Notes: generated by a model from the sequence alone, not told the origin. Positions 43,802-52,848 are shown, counted from the stretch's first letter. The stretch: DNA of 64,000 bases from QHXW01 sp035297145 (GCA_035297145.1 DATGZN010000046.1:62001-126000); one strand, 5' to 3'. Translations and numbers: made by a program.

Positions 43802-45076
43802 ATGAATAACGAAAACATCGGCCGTCGCGGATTCTTGCATGCCGCGGCGGGAGCGGCCGCATTCACGATTTTGAAACCGCAAGTGGTGCGAGGCGCCGAG
43901 GCAAACTCCGCGGTACGCGTGGGATTGCTGGGCTGCGGTGGACGGGGCACGACTCATACGGAAACGATTCTGAAAAACACGGATGCGCGCGTCATCGCAT
44001 TGGCGGACATGTTTCAGGACCGGCTGGACAGCGCGAAACAACAGGTCGATAAGCTTTCCGCGGCCAAAGGCCATGCGGGCGTGGAGCAGACCTTCGTCGG
44101 GCCGAACGCGTACAAGCAGATTCTGGACTCAAAGCAAGTGGATGCGGTAGTGATCGCGACCCCTCCGTACTTCCACGTGGAGCATCTCGCGGCGGCTGTG
44201 GCGGCGGGAAAGCATGTTTACTGCGAAAAGCCGGTAGCTATCGACGTTCCGGGTGCCAAGCGCGTCCTTGAGATCGGCAAGAAGGCCGAAGGCAAAGTGA
44301 GCCTGGACGTCGGTTTCCAGATCCGCATGGCGCCGCCGTTTGTCGAGCTGGTCAAGCGCATCCACGAGGGAGCGCTGGGCGAGATCGTTACTGGTCAGGC
44401 TTACTACTATTGTCCGCGCATCGATTTCAGTTTCCCGAACGCTCCAGAGCCGGTGCGCCGTTTGCGCAACTGGTTGCAGGACCGCGTGCTCTCGGGCGAC
44501 ATCATCGTCGAACAGAATATCCACGCGATCGATATTTGCAACTGGACGATGCAAGGGCATCCCGAAAAAGCCATTGGCCGCAACGGAAGAAGAGGCCGCG
44601 ATTTTCCCGGCGACACCGCCTCCTCGCACTTCGATGTGGTGTTTCAATATCCGAAAGACGTGCATGTCAGTTTCAGCTCGGCGCAGTTCGGCAAGGTGGA
44701 GTTCGATTGTAACGAGCGCTTCCTGGGCACGCTGGGGTCTTCGCAATCGCCTTATTCCGGGCAACTCGGCATCTGGGACAAGGAGCAATTGATCTGGGGA
44801 AGCAGCGACAAGTCGGCCCCTGCGCAAGGGTCGTTCTCGGCGAGCGGCTCATTCTCGGACAACCTGGCGCAGGCCGATTCGGAGAAACAGAAGGCATTCA
44901 TCCACAGCATATCGAGCGGCCAATTCCACAATCAGGCCGCGCTGGGCGTGGAGTCGGCTTTGACCGCCATGCTGGGACGGCAAGCCGCGTACACGGGTCA
45001 CGAAGTGACGTGGGACGAACAGCTCGCCTCCAACGAGCACTGGGATGCGGGGATCGATCTGAATAAGCTGGGCTGA
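43802..45076 (+). CDS. Tat-exported Gfo/Idh/MocA-family oxidoreductase
   Basis: 424 residues. The signal is NIGRRGFLHAAAGAAAFTIL. The NAD(P)-binding Rossmann motif is VGLLGCGGRGTTH, and HVYCEKPVAIDVPGAKRVLE holds the conserved E-K-P segment with the catalytic Lys. The C-terminal beta-sheet domain is typical (GEIVTGQAYYYC, DIIVEQNIHAIDICNW). AGGAG precedes the ATG. With the upstream isomerase it probably oxidises/epimerises a sugar or polyol; the substrate is unknown. Confidence 0.92.
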   Translation: MNNENIGRRGFLHAAAGAAAFTILKPQVVRGAEANSAVRVGLLGCGGRGTTHTETILKNTDARVIALADMFQDRLDSAKQQVDKLSAAKGHAGVEQTFVGPNAYKQILDSKQVDAVVIATPPYFHVEHLAAAVAAGKHVYCEKPVAIDVPGAKRVLEIGKKAEGKVSLDVGFQIRMAPPFVELVKRIHEGALGEIVTGQAYYYCPRIDFSFPNAPEPVRRLRNWLQDRVLSGDIIVEQNIHAIDICNWTMQGHPEKAIGRNGRRGRDFPGDTASSHFDVVFQYPKDVHVSFSSAQFGKVEFDCNERFLGTLGSSQSPYSGQLGIWDKEQLIWGSSDKSAPAQGSFSASGSFSDNLAQADSEKQKAFIHSISSGQFHNQAALGVESALTAMLGRQAAYTGHEVTWDEQLASNEHWDAGIDLNKLG

Positions 45077-45110
45077 AGCCTGCAATTAGGCCGCATGGTA
45101 CGATGGGCTT

Positions 45111-47327
45111 TTGGCCCAAGAGCGACTTGCTCATCCTAATTTGTTGGCGCAACCTCCGCAGCCGAAAGACCCGGCGCCTGCAATTGCCATCAGCGCAACT
45201 TTCACGGCCGAGGCTCTCGAGCCCGTGCTGGCTTTTTGGCTGCGCGAGCTGAAGCTCGATTACCAGATCCGCTTCGCGTCTTACAACCAGGTTTTTCAGG
45301 AATTGCTCAACCCGAGCGGCCTTCTCGCCGGCAATCGGAGCGGGCTGAATGTTTTACTGGTCCGCTTCGAAGACTGGGTGCGCTTTCGCGACCAGGTGAG
45401 TATCGCGGAACTCGAAGAGCACGTGCAGCACTTCGTATCCGCTGTGCGCTCTGCCGCGAGCGCCGCATCCACGCCGATGCTGGTCTGTGTTTGCCCGGCA
45501 TCTCCCGGGTTTCTAAGCGATGGCGAGCGCACGCGGTTCGCAGCGCGATCCGAAGACTCGCTGCAAAACGCCTTCGCGGATCTCAGTTCCGTACAACTGG
45601 TGTCCACCACAGCCCTGCAGCGTCTGTATCCGGTGCCGGATTATTACGATCCGCACGCCGATGAGCTCGGCCATGTACCGTACACGCCGGAATTCTTCGC
45701 CGCTTTGGGCACTGTGATTGCCCGCAAACTCCATGCCGCGCGCACCAGCCGCTACAAAGTGATTGCACTCGATTGCGACGAGACGATTTGGCAAGGGGTT
45801 TGTGGCGAGGATGGACCGCAAGGCGTCCGGCTGGATGACGATCACCGAGCGCTTCAGAATTTCATGCTGGCCCAGCGCGAAGCGGGGATGCTGTTGTGCC
45901 TGTGCAGCAAAAACAATCCCGAAGACGTCTTCGATACTTTTCGCGTGCATCCGGAAATGCCGCTTGCGCTCGAGCACTTCACGGCTTCGCGGCTGAACTG
46001 GGGACCCAAGTCCGCGAATCTGCGAGCGCTCGCCGAGGAGCTGAACCTCGCACTCGACAGCTTCATCCTGGTGGACAATAGCGCCACCGAATGCGCGGAA
46101 GTGCGGGCTGGTTGTCCGGAAGTGCTTGCGATCGCGCTGCCTCAAGATGCGCGGGAGTTTGCCGGTTTCCTGGATCACATCTGGCCGTTCGACCACTGGA
46201 GCACTACTTCGGAAGACCGCAATCGCGCGGCGATGTACGTCCAAGAACGAGACCGTGCACGCGCCGCTAGGCAGGCGTCAAACCTTGAGGAATTTCTTGG
46301 GTCCCTGAATTTGCTAGTGAAGATCGAGCCCATGACGCAGGATCAGCTTCCCCGCGTGGCGCAATTGACCATCCGCACCAATCAGATGAATTTCACTTCG
46401 GTGCGCCGCGACGAGAGCGAGATGGAGCGTCTGTTGAGCTCCGAAGGTTACGAGTGCCTGACCGTCGATGTGGATGATCGATTTGGAAGCTACGGGCTGA
46501 CTGGTGTGATGCTGTTTCGGGCGAATGGCGGAGCGCTGGCAGTGGACACGTTCCTGCTCAGTTGCCGCGCTCTGGGACGCGGCGTGGAGCATCGCATGCT
46601 GGCGCGCCTCGGTGAAATCGCTCAGGAGCGTGGGCTGGCCGAAGTCCGGATCCCATTCGCTCCGACTCCGCGCAATCGGCCCGCCGAGGCCTTGCTCAGG
46701 TCCGTTGGCGCGCCGTTCGAGCATCGCATCCCGACGGGCTCGACATTTCACTTCCCGGCGGATTTCCTGGCGCAGGTGAGTTACAGCACCGCTAATCCAG
46801 CGCCGGGCGTGGTCCAGGAGCGCCACGTGAGAGGGACGCAGGCCGCCGCGGAGAGCCCGCTGGACTATGCCGCGATCGCACGTGACCTGCGGACCGCGGC
46901 GCAAATTCTCCAAGCTGTACGGGCAGCATCGTTGCGACGCTCCGCGGGCGCGCCGGCGGACGCCCCCAGGAACCGGCTAGAACAGCAGCTCGCGCAAATG
47001 TGGGCGAATCTGCTGGGTCTGCCTTCTGTGGGAATCCATCAGAATTTCTTCGATCTGGGTGGCCATTCGCTGCTGGCCGTGCAATTGCTTTCTCTGGTCC
47101 GGCAGACCTTCGATCTCGATCTTTCTCTGAAAGTGGTCTACAGCGGCGACTTCACAGTTGCGGAACTGGCCAAGGCGATCGAGCTGCGCGAAATCGAGCA
47201 GGCGGGCGCCGGCCGTTATGCCGAGATTCTCAAAGAGGTGGAGAGCCTCTCCGATGAAGAGGTTCGCGCCTTGCTCGCCCAGGAGCAGAACGGGACGTCT
47301 CGTAGCAAGCCCGGCGGCAAGCCTTAG
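45111..47327 (+). CDS. FkbH-like HAD-IIIC phosphatase fused to a carrier-protein domain
   Basis: 738 residues from TTG 45111. Residues ~1-210 are the SGNH-like N-terminal FkbH region. The HAD motif DCDETIWQGVCGEDG (D221, D223) and the GNAT-like region (TIRTNQMNFTSVRRDESEME) identify an FkbH-type enzyme, which makes glyceryl-S-carrier from 1,3-bisphosphoglycerate. Unusually, a peptidyl/acyl carrier domain follows in the same chain (NFFDLGGHSLLAVQLL, phosphopantetheine Ser ~653), then a megasynthase-like linker (LSDEEVRALLAQEQ). It is the first of three close genes with two glycosyltransferases; no ketosynthase or condensation domain is in the window. Confidence 0.9.
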   Translation: MAQERLAHPNLLAQPPQPKDPAPAIAISATFTAEALEPVLAFWLRELKLDYQIRFASYNQVFQELLNPSGLLAGNRSGLNVLLVRFEDWVRFRDQVSIAELEEHVQHFVSAVRSAASAASTPMLVCVCPASPGFLSDGERTRFAARSEDSLQNAFADLSSVQLVSTTALQRLYPVPDYYDPHADELGHVPYTPEFFAALGTVIARKLHAARTSRYKVIALDCDETIWQGVCGEDGPQGVRLDDDHRALQNFMLAQREAGMLLCLCSKNNPEDVFDTFRVHPEMPLALEHFTASRLNWGPKSANLRALAEELNLALDSFILVDNSATECAEVRAGCPEVLAIALPQDAREFAGFLDHIWPFDHWSTTSEDRNRAAMYVQERDRARAARQASNLEEFLGSLNLLVKIEPMTQDQLPRVAQLTIRTNQMNFTSVRRDESEMERLLSSEGYECLTVDVDDRFGSYGLTGVMLFRANGGALAVDTFLLSCRALGRGVEHRMLARLGEIAQERGLAEVRIPFAPTPRNRPAEALLRSVGAPFEHRIPTGSTFHFPADFLAQVSYSTANPAPGVVQERHVRGTQAAAESPLDYAAIARDLRTAAQILQAVRAASLRRSAGAPADAPRNRLEQQLAQMWANLLGLPSVGIHQNFFDLGGHSLLAVQLLSLVRQTFDLDLSLKVVYSGDFTVAELAKAIELREIEQAGAGRYAEILKEVESLSDEEVRALLAQEQNGTSRSKPGGKP

Positions 47328-47331
47328 CGCC

Positions 47332-48564
47332 ATGCGCATCCTGCTTGCGTCGAGCGCTTCCCATGTTCCGCCGCGCGGCGGCTCGACCCGCAGTAATCTG
47401 GCCTGGCTCGATGCGCTCGCCTCTCACGGCCACAAGTGCCGCATCGTCGCGGGGGCGCTGACTGCCGGCACGGCCGAGAAACTGGCTGAGATTCGGCGGG
47501 AGACTGAGGATCAAGAGGCCGGGCGCACGTCTCACGAACTGGATGCGGTAGCCGATCCGGTCAAGCGGGCGGCGGCACTCAAAGAACGGATTCGCGATTT
47601 TCAACCCGACTGGGTATTGGTTTCGTCGGAAGACATCGGGCAGGGATTACTGCGCGCGGCTCATGAAGCGGCGCCTGGCCGCGTGGTCTATCTGGCCCAC
47701 ACGCCACAATTCTATCCGTTCGGCCCGGCAAGCTGGAGTCCCGATCGAGAAGGCGCGGAGCTGGTGGCGAATTCCGCCGCGATCATCGCTATCGGGCATC
47801 ACACCGCGGACTACATCGGTACACACCTGGGGCGGCGCGCCGAGGTCATCCATCCGCCCATCTACGGCCCCGGACCGTTTCCGCAGTTTGGGTCGGGCGA
47901 ATGGATCACCATGATCAATCCGTGTGCGGTGAAGGGCATTTCGATTTTTCTGTTGCTCGCCCAAGAGTTTCCGCAGCGCCAGCTCGCCGCTCTGCCGGGC
48001 TGGGGAACGACGGCTGCGGATCGGCGCGCGCTCGACGCGCAGTCCAATGTCACCGTTCTCCGCAATTGCAAACACATCGACGAGGTGCTGAAGGACACGC
48101 GTGTCTTGTTGATGCCCTCGCTTTGGTTCGAAGGCTTCGGCCTGATCGTGGTGGAAGCGATGCTTCGCGGAATTGCGGTTGTGGCCAGCGATGCCGGTGG
48201 TTTGGTGGAAGCGAAATTGGGAACCAGCTTCGTGATTCCTGTCCGGCCGATTGAACAGTACGATGCGGTATTCGACGATCAAGGATTGCCGCGTCCCGTG
48301 TTGCCCGATCAGGATCTTGCGCCATGGGGTGAAGCTTTGGACCAGCTTCTTTTTGACCGTGGTGTGTACGGACGCGAATCCTCCGCCGCGCGGGATGCCG
48401 CTGCGCGCTTTGTTTCCGGCTTACGGCCCTCTCAACTCGAGGAATTCCTGCTGTCGCTAGAGCCTGCGCGTCCCACAGCGCTTCAGAAAGATCCGCTCGC
48501 CGGGTTGTCGGCCGAAAAGCGGGCATTGCTCCTCCAACGCCTTCGGGCACGCTCGGGCGAGTAG
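47332..48564 (+). CDS. GT4-type glycosyltransferase with assembly-line-like C-terminal motif
   Basis: 410 residues from ATG 47332, 4 bp after the FkbH-carrier gene. The N-terminal GT-B domain reads MRILLASSASHVPPRGGSTR. The donor-site part contains MINPCAVKGISIFLLLAQEF, LLMPSLWFEGFGLIVVEAML and RGIAVVASDAGGLVE, a GT4 E-x7-E-like pattern. The last 25 residues, LAGLSAEKRALLLQRLRAR, look like the short helix that joins modules in NRPS/PKS proteins, not a glycosyltransferase feature. It shares layout with the next gene. Confidence 0.88.
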   Translation: MRILLASSASHVPPRGGSTRSNLAWLDALASHGHKCRIVAGALTAGTAEKLAEIRRETEDQEAGRTSHELDAVADPVKRAAALKERIRDFQPDWVLVSSEDIGQGLLRAAHEAAPGRVVYLAHTPQFYPFGPASWSPDREGAELVANSAAIIAIGHHTADYIGTHLGRRAEVIHPPIYGPGPFPQFGSGEWITMINPCAVKGISIFLLLAQEFPQRQLAALPGWGTTAADRRALDAQSNVTVLRNCKHIDEVLKDTRVLLMPSLWFEGFGLIVVEAMLRGIAVVASDAGGLVEAKLGTSFVIPVRPIEQYDAVFDDQGLPRPVLPDQDLAPWGEALDQLLFDRGVYGRESSAARDAAARFVSGLRPSQLEEFLLSLEPARPTALQKDPLAGLSAEKRALLLQRLRARSGE

Positions 48565-48577
48565 CCGCGGCGCGTTT

Positions 48578-50617
48578 ATGCGAATTCTGCTCGCGCAAAA
48601 CTCCCGCTACTATCCGGCGCACGGCGGCGGCGATAAATCCAACCGCCTGCTTATGGAAGCGCTGGTCGCGCGTGGGTATACGTGCCTGGTTGTGGCTCGG
48701 ATCAGCAAGTTCGGGCCGGGCGAACATGAAGTGTTCCTGAGCGAGCTGGCGGCGCGCAATGTGAGTGTGGGCTCGGCCGATCACGGTGTGGTGACGCTTC
48801 ATCGCGGCGGCGTCGAAGTGCATACGGTGACGAATCAGCCGGGCCTTCGCAAGTACTTCTCGGAACAGATCACCGCGTTCCGGCCGGATGTGATTCTGGC
48901 ATCGACGGATGACCCGGCGCAGCTTCTGCTCGAACCGGCCCGGCGTTCGGATGCCCGCGTGGTTTTTCTCGCACGGGCCACGCTGGCTCTGCCATTCGGC
49001 CCGGATTGCGCATTTCCCAGCACCACCAAGACGGACATGCTGCGACGTGTGGATGCGATCGTCGGGGTGAGCCAGTACGTGGCCGATTACATCCGGCGCC
49101 ATAGCGGACTGGAAGCTGTGCACGTCCCCATTTCGCTGCTGGATCCCGGTCCTTATGCGCCTTTGGGGCGCTTCGAGAACGAATTCGTCACGATGGTGAA
49201 TCCGTGCGCCGTCAAGGGCATTTCGATTTTCCTGTCGCTGGCGGAGCGTATGCCGCAAGTGCGTTTTGCGTCAGTGCCCATGTGGGGCACCACCGATGCC
49301 GACCGGCGGGCGCTTGAGCAGCATCCAAATGTTTCGCTTCTGCCGCTGGTTGATCACATCGCCAAGTTGTTCGCCCGCACGCGGGTACTGCTGGTTCCTT
49401 CGCTGTGGGCGGAGGCGCGGTCGCGTGTTGTGGTCGAAGCCATGCTCCATGGCGTACCGGTTATCGCCAGCAACGTCGGCGGCATTCCCGAAGCCAAGCT
49501 GGGCGTTGACTACCTGCTCCCCGTGACTCCGATTGCCAAATACCAGGAGCGCGTGGATGAGCAGATGGTCCCGGTTGCCGATGTTTCCGAGCAGGATATC
49601 GGTCCGTGGTATGCCGCGCTTGAGCGGCTGCTCTCGGATCGCGCCCACTACGAGCAGCTTGCACTTGATTCGCGCACTGCGGCGCTGCGTTATGCCGATA
49701 GCCTGAGTGTGGTTCCATTCGAGCGGCTGCTGGAACAGACTCTGCAGAAGTCAAAGGCGGCCGCGTTACCTGAGACGGCTGAGTCATCCGTCGATCCGCT
49801 GGCCAAGCTTTCTCCGGAAAAGCGCCAGTTGCTTGCTCTGCGCTTGCGAGCAGGGAAGACACTTGCCGCGTTGTGGTTCCCGTCAATTCAGGAATCCAGC
49901 AAAGAAAAGTTGCGGCTGTTCTCGTTCCCGTACGCGGGCGGTGGAGCGAGCGTCTTCCGCGAATGGGCGGGACGTTTTCCGGCAGATATCGCCGTGTGCC
50001 CAGTTCGCTTGCCCGGACGGGAAACACGCTTGAATGAGCCGGCCTTCGACTCGATGGAGCAGTTGATCCCGGCGCTACGCGAAGCTATCCATCCGTATCT
50101 CGATCGCCCTTTCGCTTTCTTCGGCCACAGCCTGGGCGCGGTAATCGCATTCGAGCTGGCGCGCTCGCTTACGACCCACCCACTGTGCCTCTTCGTTTCC
50201 GGCGCGCGGGCGCCACAATTGAGGCGCGATCACGTACCGCCGCCACCACCTTCCGATGACGAGCTGATCGAGGAACTCAGGCGGCTGAATGGCATACCGC
50301 AGGATCTTCTCGAACATCGGGAGTTGATGCAGCTCGCGCTACCTGCTCTGCGGGCCGACACCGCGCTGTATCGCAACTACGTGTATCATGACGCGGCGCC
50401 GCTCGATTGCCCGATTCGCGCGTACGGCGGTTTGAGTGACGAGAGGATCACGCACGAGCATCTCGAGGCCTGGGCGGAGCAGACTTGGGCGTTCAAACTG
50501 GAAATGTTCCCCGGCGGGCATTTCTTTCTGCAAACGAACCAGGGAGAATTTCTGACAACGCTCGTGCGCGATGTGAGTCAGTTACTTGCTGTCAGTCGCC
50601 GCGACCCACGCGCCTAG
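48578..50617 (+). CDS. Glycosyltransferase-thioesterase fusion
   Basis: 679 residues. Residues ~1-390 are a GT4 enzyme paralogous to the preceding protein (MRILLAQNSRYYPAHGGGDK, MVNPCAVKGISIFLSLAERM, LLVPSLWAEARSRVVVEAML). A linker with LAKLSPEKRQLLALRLRAG leads into a type II thioesterase domain (~440-679): LFSFPYAGGGASVFREWAG, FFGHSLGAVIAFELARSL with catalytic Ser518, and GGHFFL with His648. This predicts transfer of a sugar to a carrier-bound chain and its release or editing. The 3' end overlaps the convergent lysE-type gene by 36 bp. Confidence 0.88.
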   Translation: MRILLAQNSRYYPAHGGGDKSNRLLMEALVARGYTCLVVARISKFGPGEHEVFLSELAARNVSVGSADHGVVTLHRGGVEVHTVTNQPGLRKYFSEQITAFRPDVILASTDDPAQLLLEPARRSDARVVFLARATLALPFGPDCAFPSTTKTDMLRRVDAIVGVSQYVADYIRRHSGLEAVHVPISLLDPGPYAPLGRFENEFVTMVNPCAVKGISIFLSLAERMPQVRFASVPMWGTTDADRRALEQHPNVSLLPLVDHIAKLFARTRVLLVPSLWAEARSRVVVEAMLHGVPVIASNVGGIPEAKLGVDYLLPVTPIAKYQERVDEQMVPVADVSEQDIGPWYAALERLLSDRAHYEQLALDSRTAALRYADSLSVVPFERLLEQTLQKSKAAALPETAESSVDPLAKLSPEKRQLLALRLRAGKTLAALWFPSIQESSKEKLRLFSFPYAGGGASVFREWAGRFPADIAVCPVRLPGRETRLNEPAFDSMEQLIPALREAIHPYLDRPFAFFGHSLGAVIAFELARSLTTHPLCLFVSGARAPQLRRDHVPPPPPSDDELIEELRRLNGIPQDLLEHRELMQLALPALRADTALYRNYVYHDAAPLDCPIRAYGGLSDERITHEHLEAWAEQTWAFKLEMFPGGHFFLQTNQGEFLTTLVRDVSQLLAVSRRDPRA

Positions 50618-51208
50618 CCCGATCATCGCCAGTCCGCACGCGGTTCTCTGGCGCCTTCGAAACTTGACGCGACTCTTCAGACGATGTCCCAGCGGCCCGG
50701 CGAACATCACTACCACCAGATCCGCGCTCGTGTTGAGCAGGACCGAAATCGAGCCCAGCAGCAGGAACTGCACGAAAACATACCCTAGCGCCGGCGTGAT
50801 GAATTGCGGGATGAATGAAAGAAAGAACAGCGCCGTCTTCGGGTTCAGCACCTCAGTTACGATGCCTTGCGAAAAGGCGCCCCCGGACGGCCTAGGCGCA
50901 CCTTCCGCAACCGGCTCCGCGTTGCGGCTACGGATCATCCGCACGCCCAAATACACGAGATACGCCGCTCCCGCATACTTCACGATTGCGAATGCCACGG
51001 CAGACGCCGCAAGCAGGGCGGAAATTCCCAACGCCGCGCCAAACACATGCACCAAGCCGCCGATGAAGGTTCCCAGCGAGGACTCCACGCCTTCGCGCCT
51101 GCCACCGGCGAGGCTGCGGGCGAGAACGTAAAAGATGCCGGGACCGGGGGTTACGGCCAGCAAGAACGCCGCCACTAGAAAGAGCGCAAAGCGCCCGGAA
51201 TCGAGCAT
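50582..51208 (-). CDS. LysE/RhtB-family amino-acid exporter
   Basis: 208 residues, about six TM helices. The N terminus FALFLVAAFLLAVTPGPGIF contains the family's TPGP motif. GRREGVESSLGTFIGGLVHV, YLVYLGVRMI and GIVTEVLNPKTALFFLSFIP are also family-typical. It exports an amino acid or homoserine-like solute. It is convergent with the glycosyltransferase-thioesterase gene (36-bp overlap). A damaged second copy exists at 51828-52833. Confidence 0.92.
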   Translation of the reverse strand: MLDSGRFALFLVAAFLLAVTPGPGIFYVLARSLAGGRREGVESSLGTFIGGLVHVFGAALGISALLAASAVAFAIVKYAGAAYLVYLGVRMIRSRNAEPVAEGAPRPSGGAFSQGIVTEVLNPKTALFFLSFIPQFITPALGYVFVQFLLLGSISVLLNTSADLVVVMFAGPLGHRLKSRVKFRRRQRTACGLAMIGLGAWVAATDSK

Positions 51209-51222
51209 AGAGAAAGTATCGC

Positions 51223-51402
51223 TTACTTCTCTCTACTGATTCCCAGTGCTCGAATCCGCTTGTGCAGGTTGGTGCGCTCCATGCCGAGCGCCCGGGCGGC
51301 GCCGGAGACGTTCCAGTTGGCTTCTTCGAGTGCGCGCAGAATGTACTCGCGCTCGGCGGATGCGCGGGCCTCTTGCACCGTCGATCGCGGTGCCGAATCG
51401 CT
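51223..51402 (-). pseudogene. Detached Fis-type HTH fragment (duplicate of the NtrC-like activator tail)
   Basis: It encodes ARASAEREYILRALEEANWN and VSGAARALGMERTNLHKRIR, nearly identical to the last ~55 residues of the sigma-54 activator at 52849. It has no ATPase or receiver part and no proper start. It marks the right end of duplication copy 1. Confidence 0.8.
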
Positions 51403-51427
51403 CTCGCTCGCTGAGCATTCGTCCAGA

Positions 51428-51863
51428 GTGCCTCTTCGTCTCCGGCGCCCGTGCGCCTCAGTTACGGTGTGATCATGTACCGCCACCGCCGCCTTCAGAC
51501 GACGAGCTGATCGAGGAGCTGCGCCGGCTCGATGGCATTCCACAAGAACTACTTGATCATCATGAGCTGATGCAGCTCGCGCTGCCAGCGCTGCGGGCCG
51601 ACACTGCGCTGTATCGCAAATACGTTTACCAGGATGGGCCGCCGCCCGCGTGTCCGATTTGCGCCTACGGCGGCGCGGATGATGCGAGAATCACATCCGG
51701 GCATCTGGAGGACTGGGCAGTGCAGACCACGGAATCTTTCAAACTGGAAGTGTTTCCGGGTGGCCATTTCTTTCCGCGAACTCACCAGGGCGAATTTTTG
51801 AGGTCGCTCGCGCGCGATTTGTCTGAGTTACTTGCTGTCACTAACAGCCACGCACGCCCCTAA
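51428..51863 (+). pseudogene. Duplicated C-terminal fragment of the thioesterase domain
   Basis: It encodes LFVSGARAPQLRCDHVPPPP, ELIEELRRLDGIPQELLDHH and FKLEVFPGGHFFPRTHQGEF, matching residues ~537-679 of the glycosyltransferase-thioesterase fusion. The nucleophile Ser part is missing. The frame is open upstream into antisense HTH sequence, which is accidental. Confidence 0.8.
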
Positions 51864-51935
51864 CCCGATCATCACCAGCCCGCACGCGGTCCGTCGGCGC
51901 CTGCGAAACGGGACGCTGCTCTTAAGACGATGCCC
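51828..51935 (-). pseudogene. LysE C-terminal fragment
   Basis: On the minus strand it reads LGHRLKSSVPFRRRRRTACG and MIGLGACVAVSDSK, matching the end of the intact LysE-type protein. The similarity stops at about 51935, where the insert begins. Confidence 0.75.
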
Positions 51936-52163
51936 TAAGGAATCCAACCGCATTCGCCGCGAGAAGAGGAAGCGAGAAATCCACGACGAGCTTGCACGCG
52001 CCACGGCGAAAAAGAACCCGACCGCCGACCGAACAATCACTGGAGGGAGATTGAAGGCTTAGATGGTGTCTATCCGATGACTTCGGCTTCGTACTCGTGA
52101 GGGTCGCCTCGGGACCTTGGCGCTCTCCCGTCACCTAGTCGCTCCGCACAGTGGAAGTGCCGG

Positions 52164-52532
52164 TCATTGCCAAGCAGCGGGTTGCGTCTCGTGATCGTCT
52201 TCGACTTCACCAGGTCCCGTGTTGACGAATGAGAAGCCAACGCCGCAGCGCGTACGCCTGATTAGGTCCAAGACATATCCGGGTAACTCGATCCCGCCGT
52301 TTTCGCTAGAGGTAACGACCGAAGCGATGACCTCGAACTGCTTGGGTCCAAGCTGAAGGGTTTCAAGTGCGGTGTAGAGGCGTTCCAAGTCCATCTCCTG
52401 GCCCATTTCGAGCATTAGAATATTACCCCTTTGTTTAGTCTCAGCCTCGGGCAGCGCGCTCCGGATGCCCCCGCGCTCCTCTTCTGACAATCCACGGAAT
52501 CGCAGCCTAAATCGTTCCTTGCGGTATGACAT
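52164..52532 (-). CDS. Hypothetical protein, candidate immunity protein
   Basis: 122 residues. It has the charged N terminus MSYRKERFRLRFRGLSEEER and later GGIELPGYVLDLIRRTRCGV and GFSFV. The start follows the stop of the upstream small gene directly (TAAATG), with a strong GGAGGAAAG ribosome binding site. The position behind a toxin-tail-like frame suggests an immunity protein of a polymorphic toxin (inference). I do not recognise the family with confidence. Confidence 0.65.
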   Translation of the reverse strand: MSYRKERFRLRFRGLSEEERGGIRSALPEAETKQRGNILMLEMGQEMDLERLYTALETLQLGPKQFEVIASVVTSSENGGIELPGYVLDLIRRTRCGVGFSFVNTGPGEVEDDHETQPAAWQ

Positions 52533-52747
52533 TTACTTTCCTCCAGCAGCTCTGTACCTGGCCACTAACTCTTTAGCTCCCGGTAGCCGTATTAGGTTGA
52601 ACTCCCCCCTTCCCTCGATAGTATTCTCTTCTTCGACAAACTCACCAAATGCATTCCGATCGATGTTATATTTTTTTGCCATCTGGTTCAGATTCCGCTG
52701 CTCTCTGGCCTGCGCGCCCCTGGTCTTCTCGCGGTATTCACCGCCCC
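52533..52747 (-). CDS. Possible polymorphic-toxin C-terminal fragment
   Basis: The frame reads EYREKTRGAQAREQRNLNQM, then AKKYNIDRNAFGEFVEEENT and LPGAKELVARYRAAGGK. The pattern of a basic lead, 'Y.IDR..FG.(F/Y)(V/I)EE' and a short C-terminal helix recalls tails of RHS/contact-dependent toxins. The in-frame ATG at 52682 would give 49 residues. The frame upstream runs into LysE sequence out of frame, so the native N terminus is missing. It is coupled to the gene at 52164. Confidence 0.45.
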
Positions 52748-52833
52748 GCCACGTAGAATATTCCCGGTCCCGGGGTGATCGCCAACAGGGATGCCGCCGC
52801 AAGGAAGAGCGCGAATCGTCCGGAATCGAACAT
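52748..52833 (-). pseudogene. LysE N-terminal fragment
   Basis: The minus strand encodes MFDSGRFALFLAAASLLAIT followed by PGPGIFY, the start of the LysE-type protein. It ends at the junction with the toxin-like insert near 52748. With 51828-51935 it makes a split second LysE copy. Confidence 0.75.
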
Positions 52834-52848
52834 GCCCAGAGGGTCGCT

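Larger units (their letters stand above)
50185..51402 (+). repeat. Segmental duplication, copy 1
   Basis: Contains the thioesterase 3' end, a complete LysE-type gene and a fragment of a Fis-type HTH. It corresponds in the same order to 51428-53017, with an offset of about 1.24 kb at the start. The copies have diverged by point changes and a 3-bp insertion (one extra codon after WAVQT). Confidence 0.8.

Noticed and set aside
51246..51427. Upstream part of the plus-strand frame that continues into the thioesterase fragment
   Set aside because: It is antisense to the duplicated Fis HTH fragment; only the part from 51428 has homology to the thioesterase.
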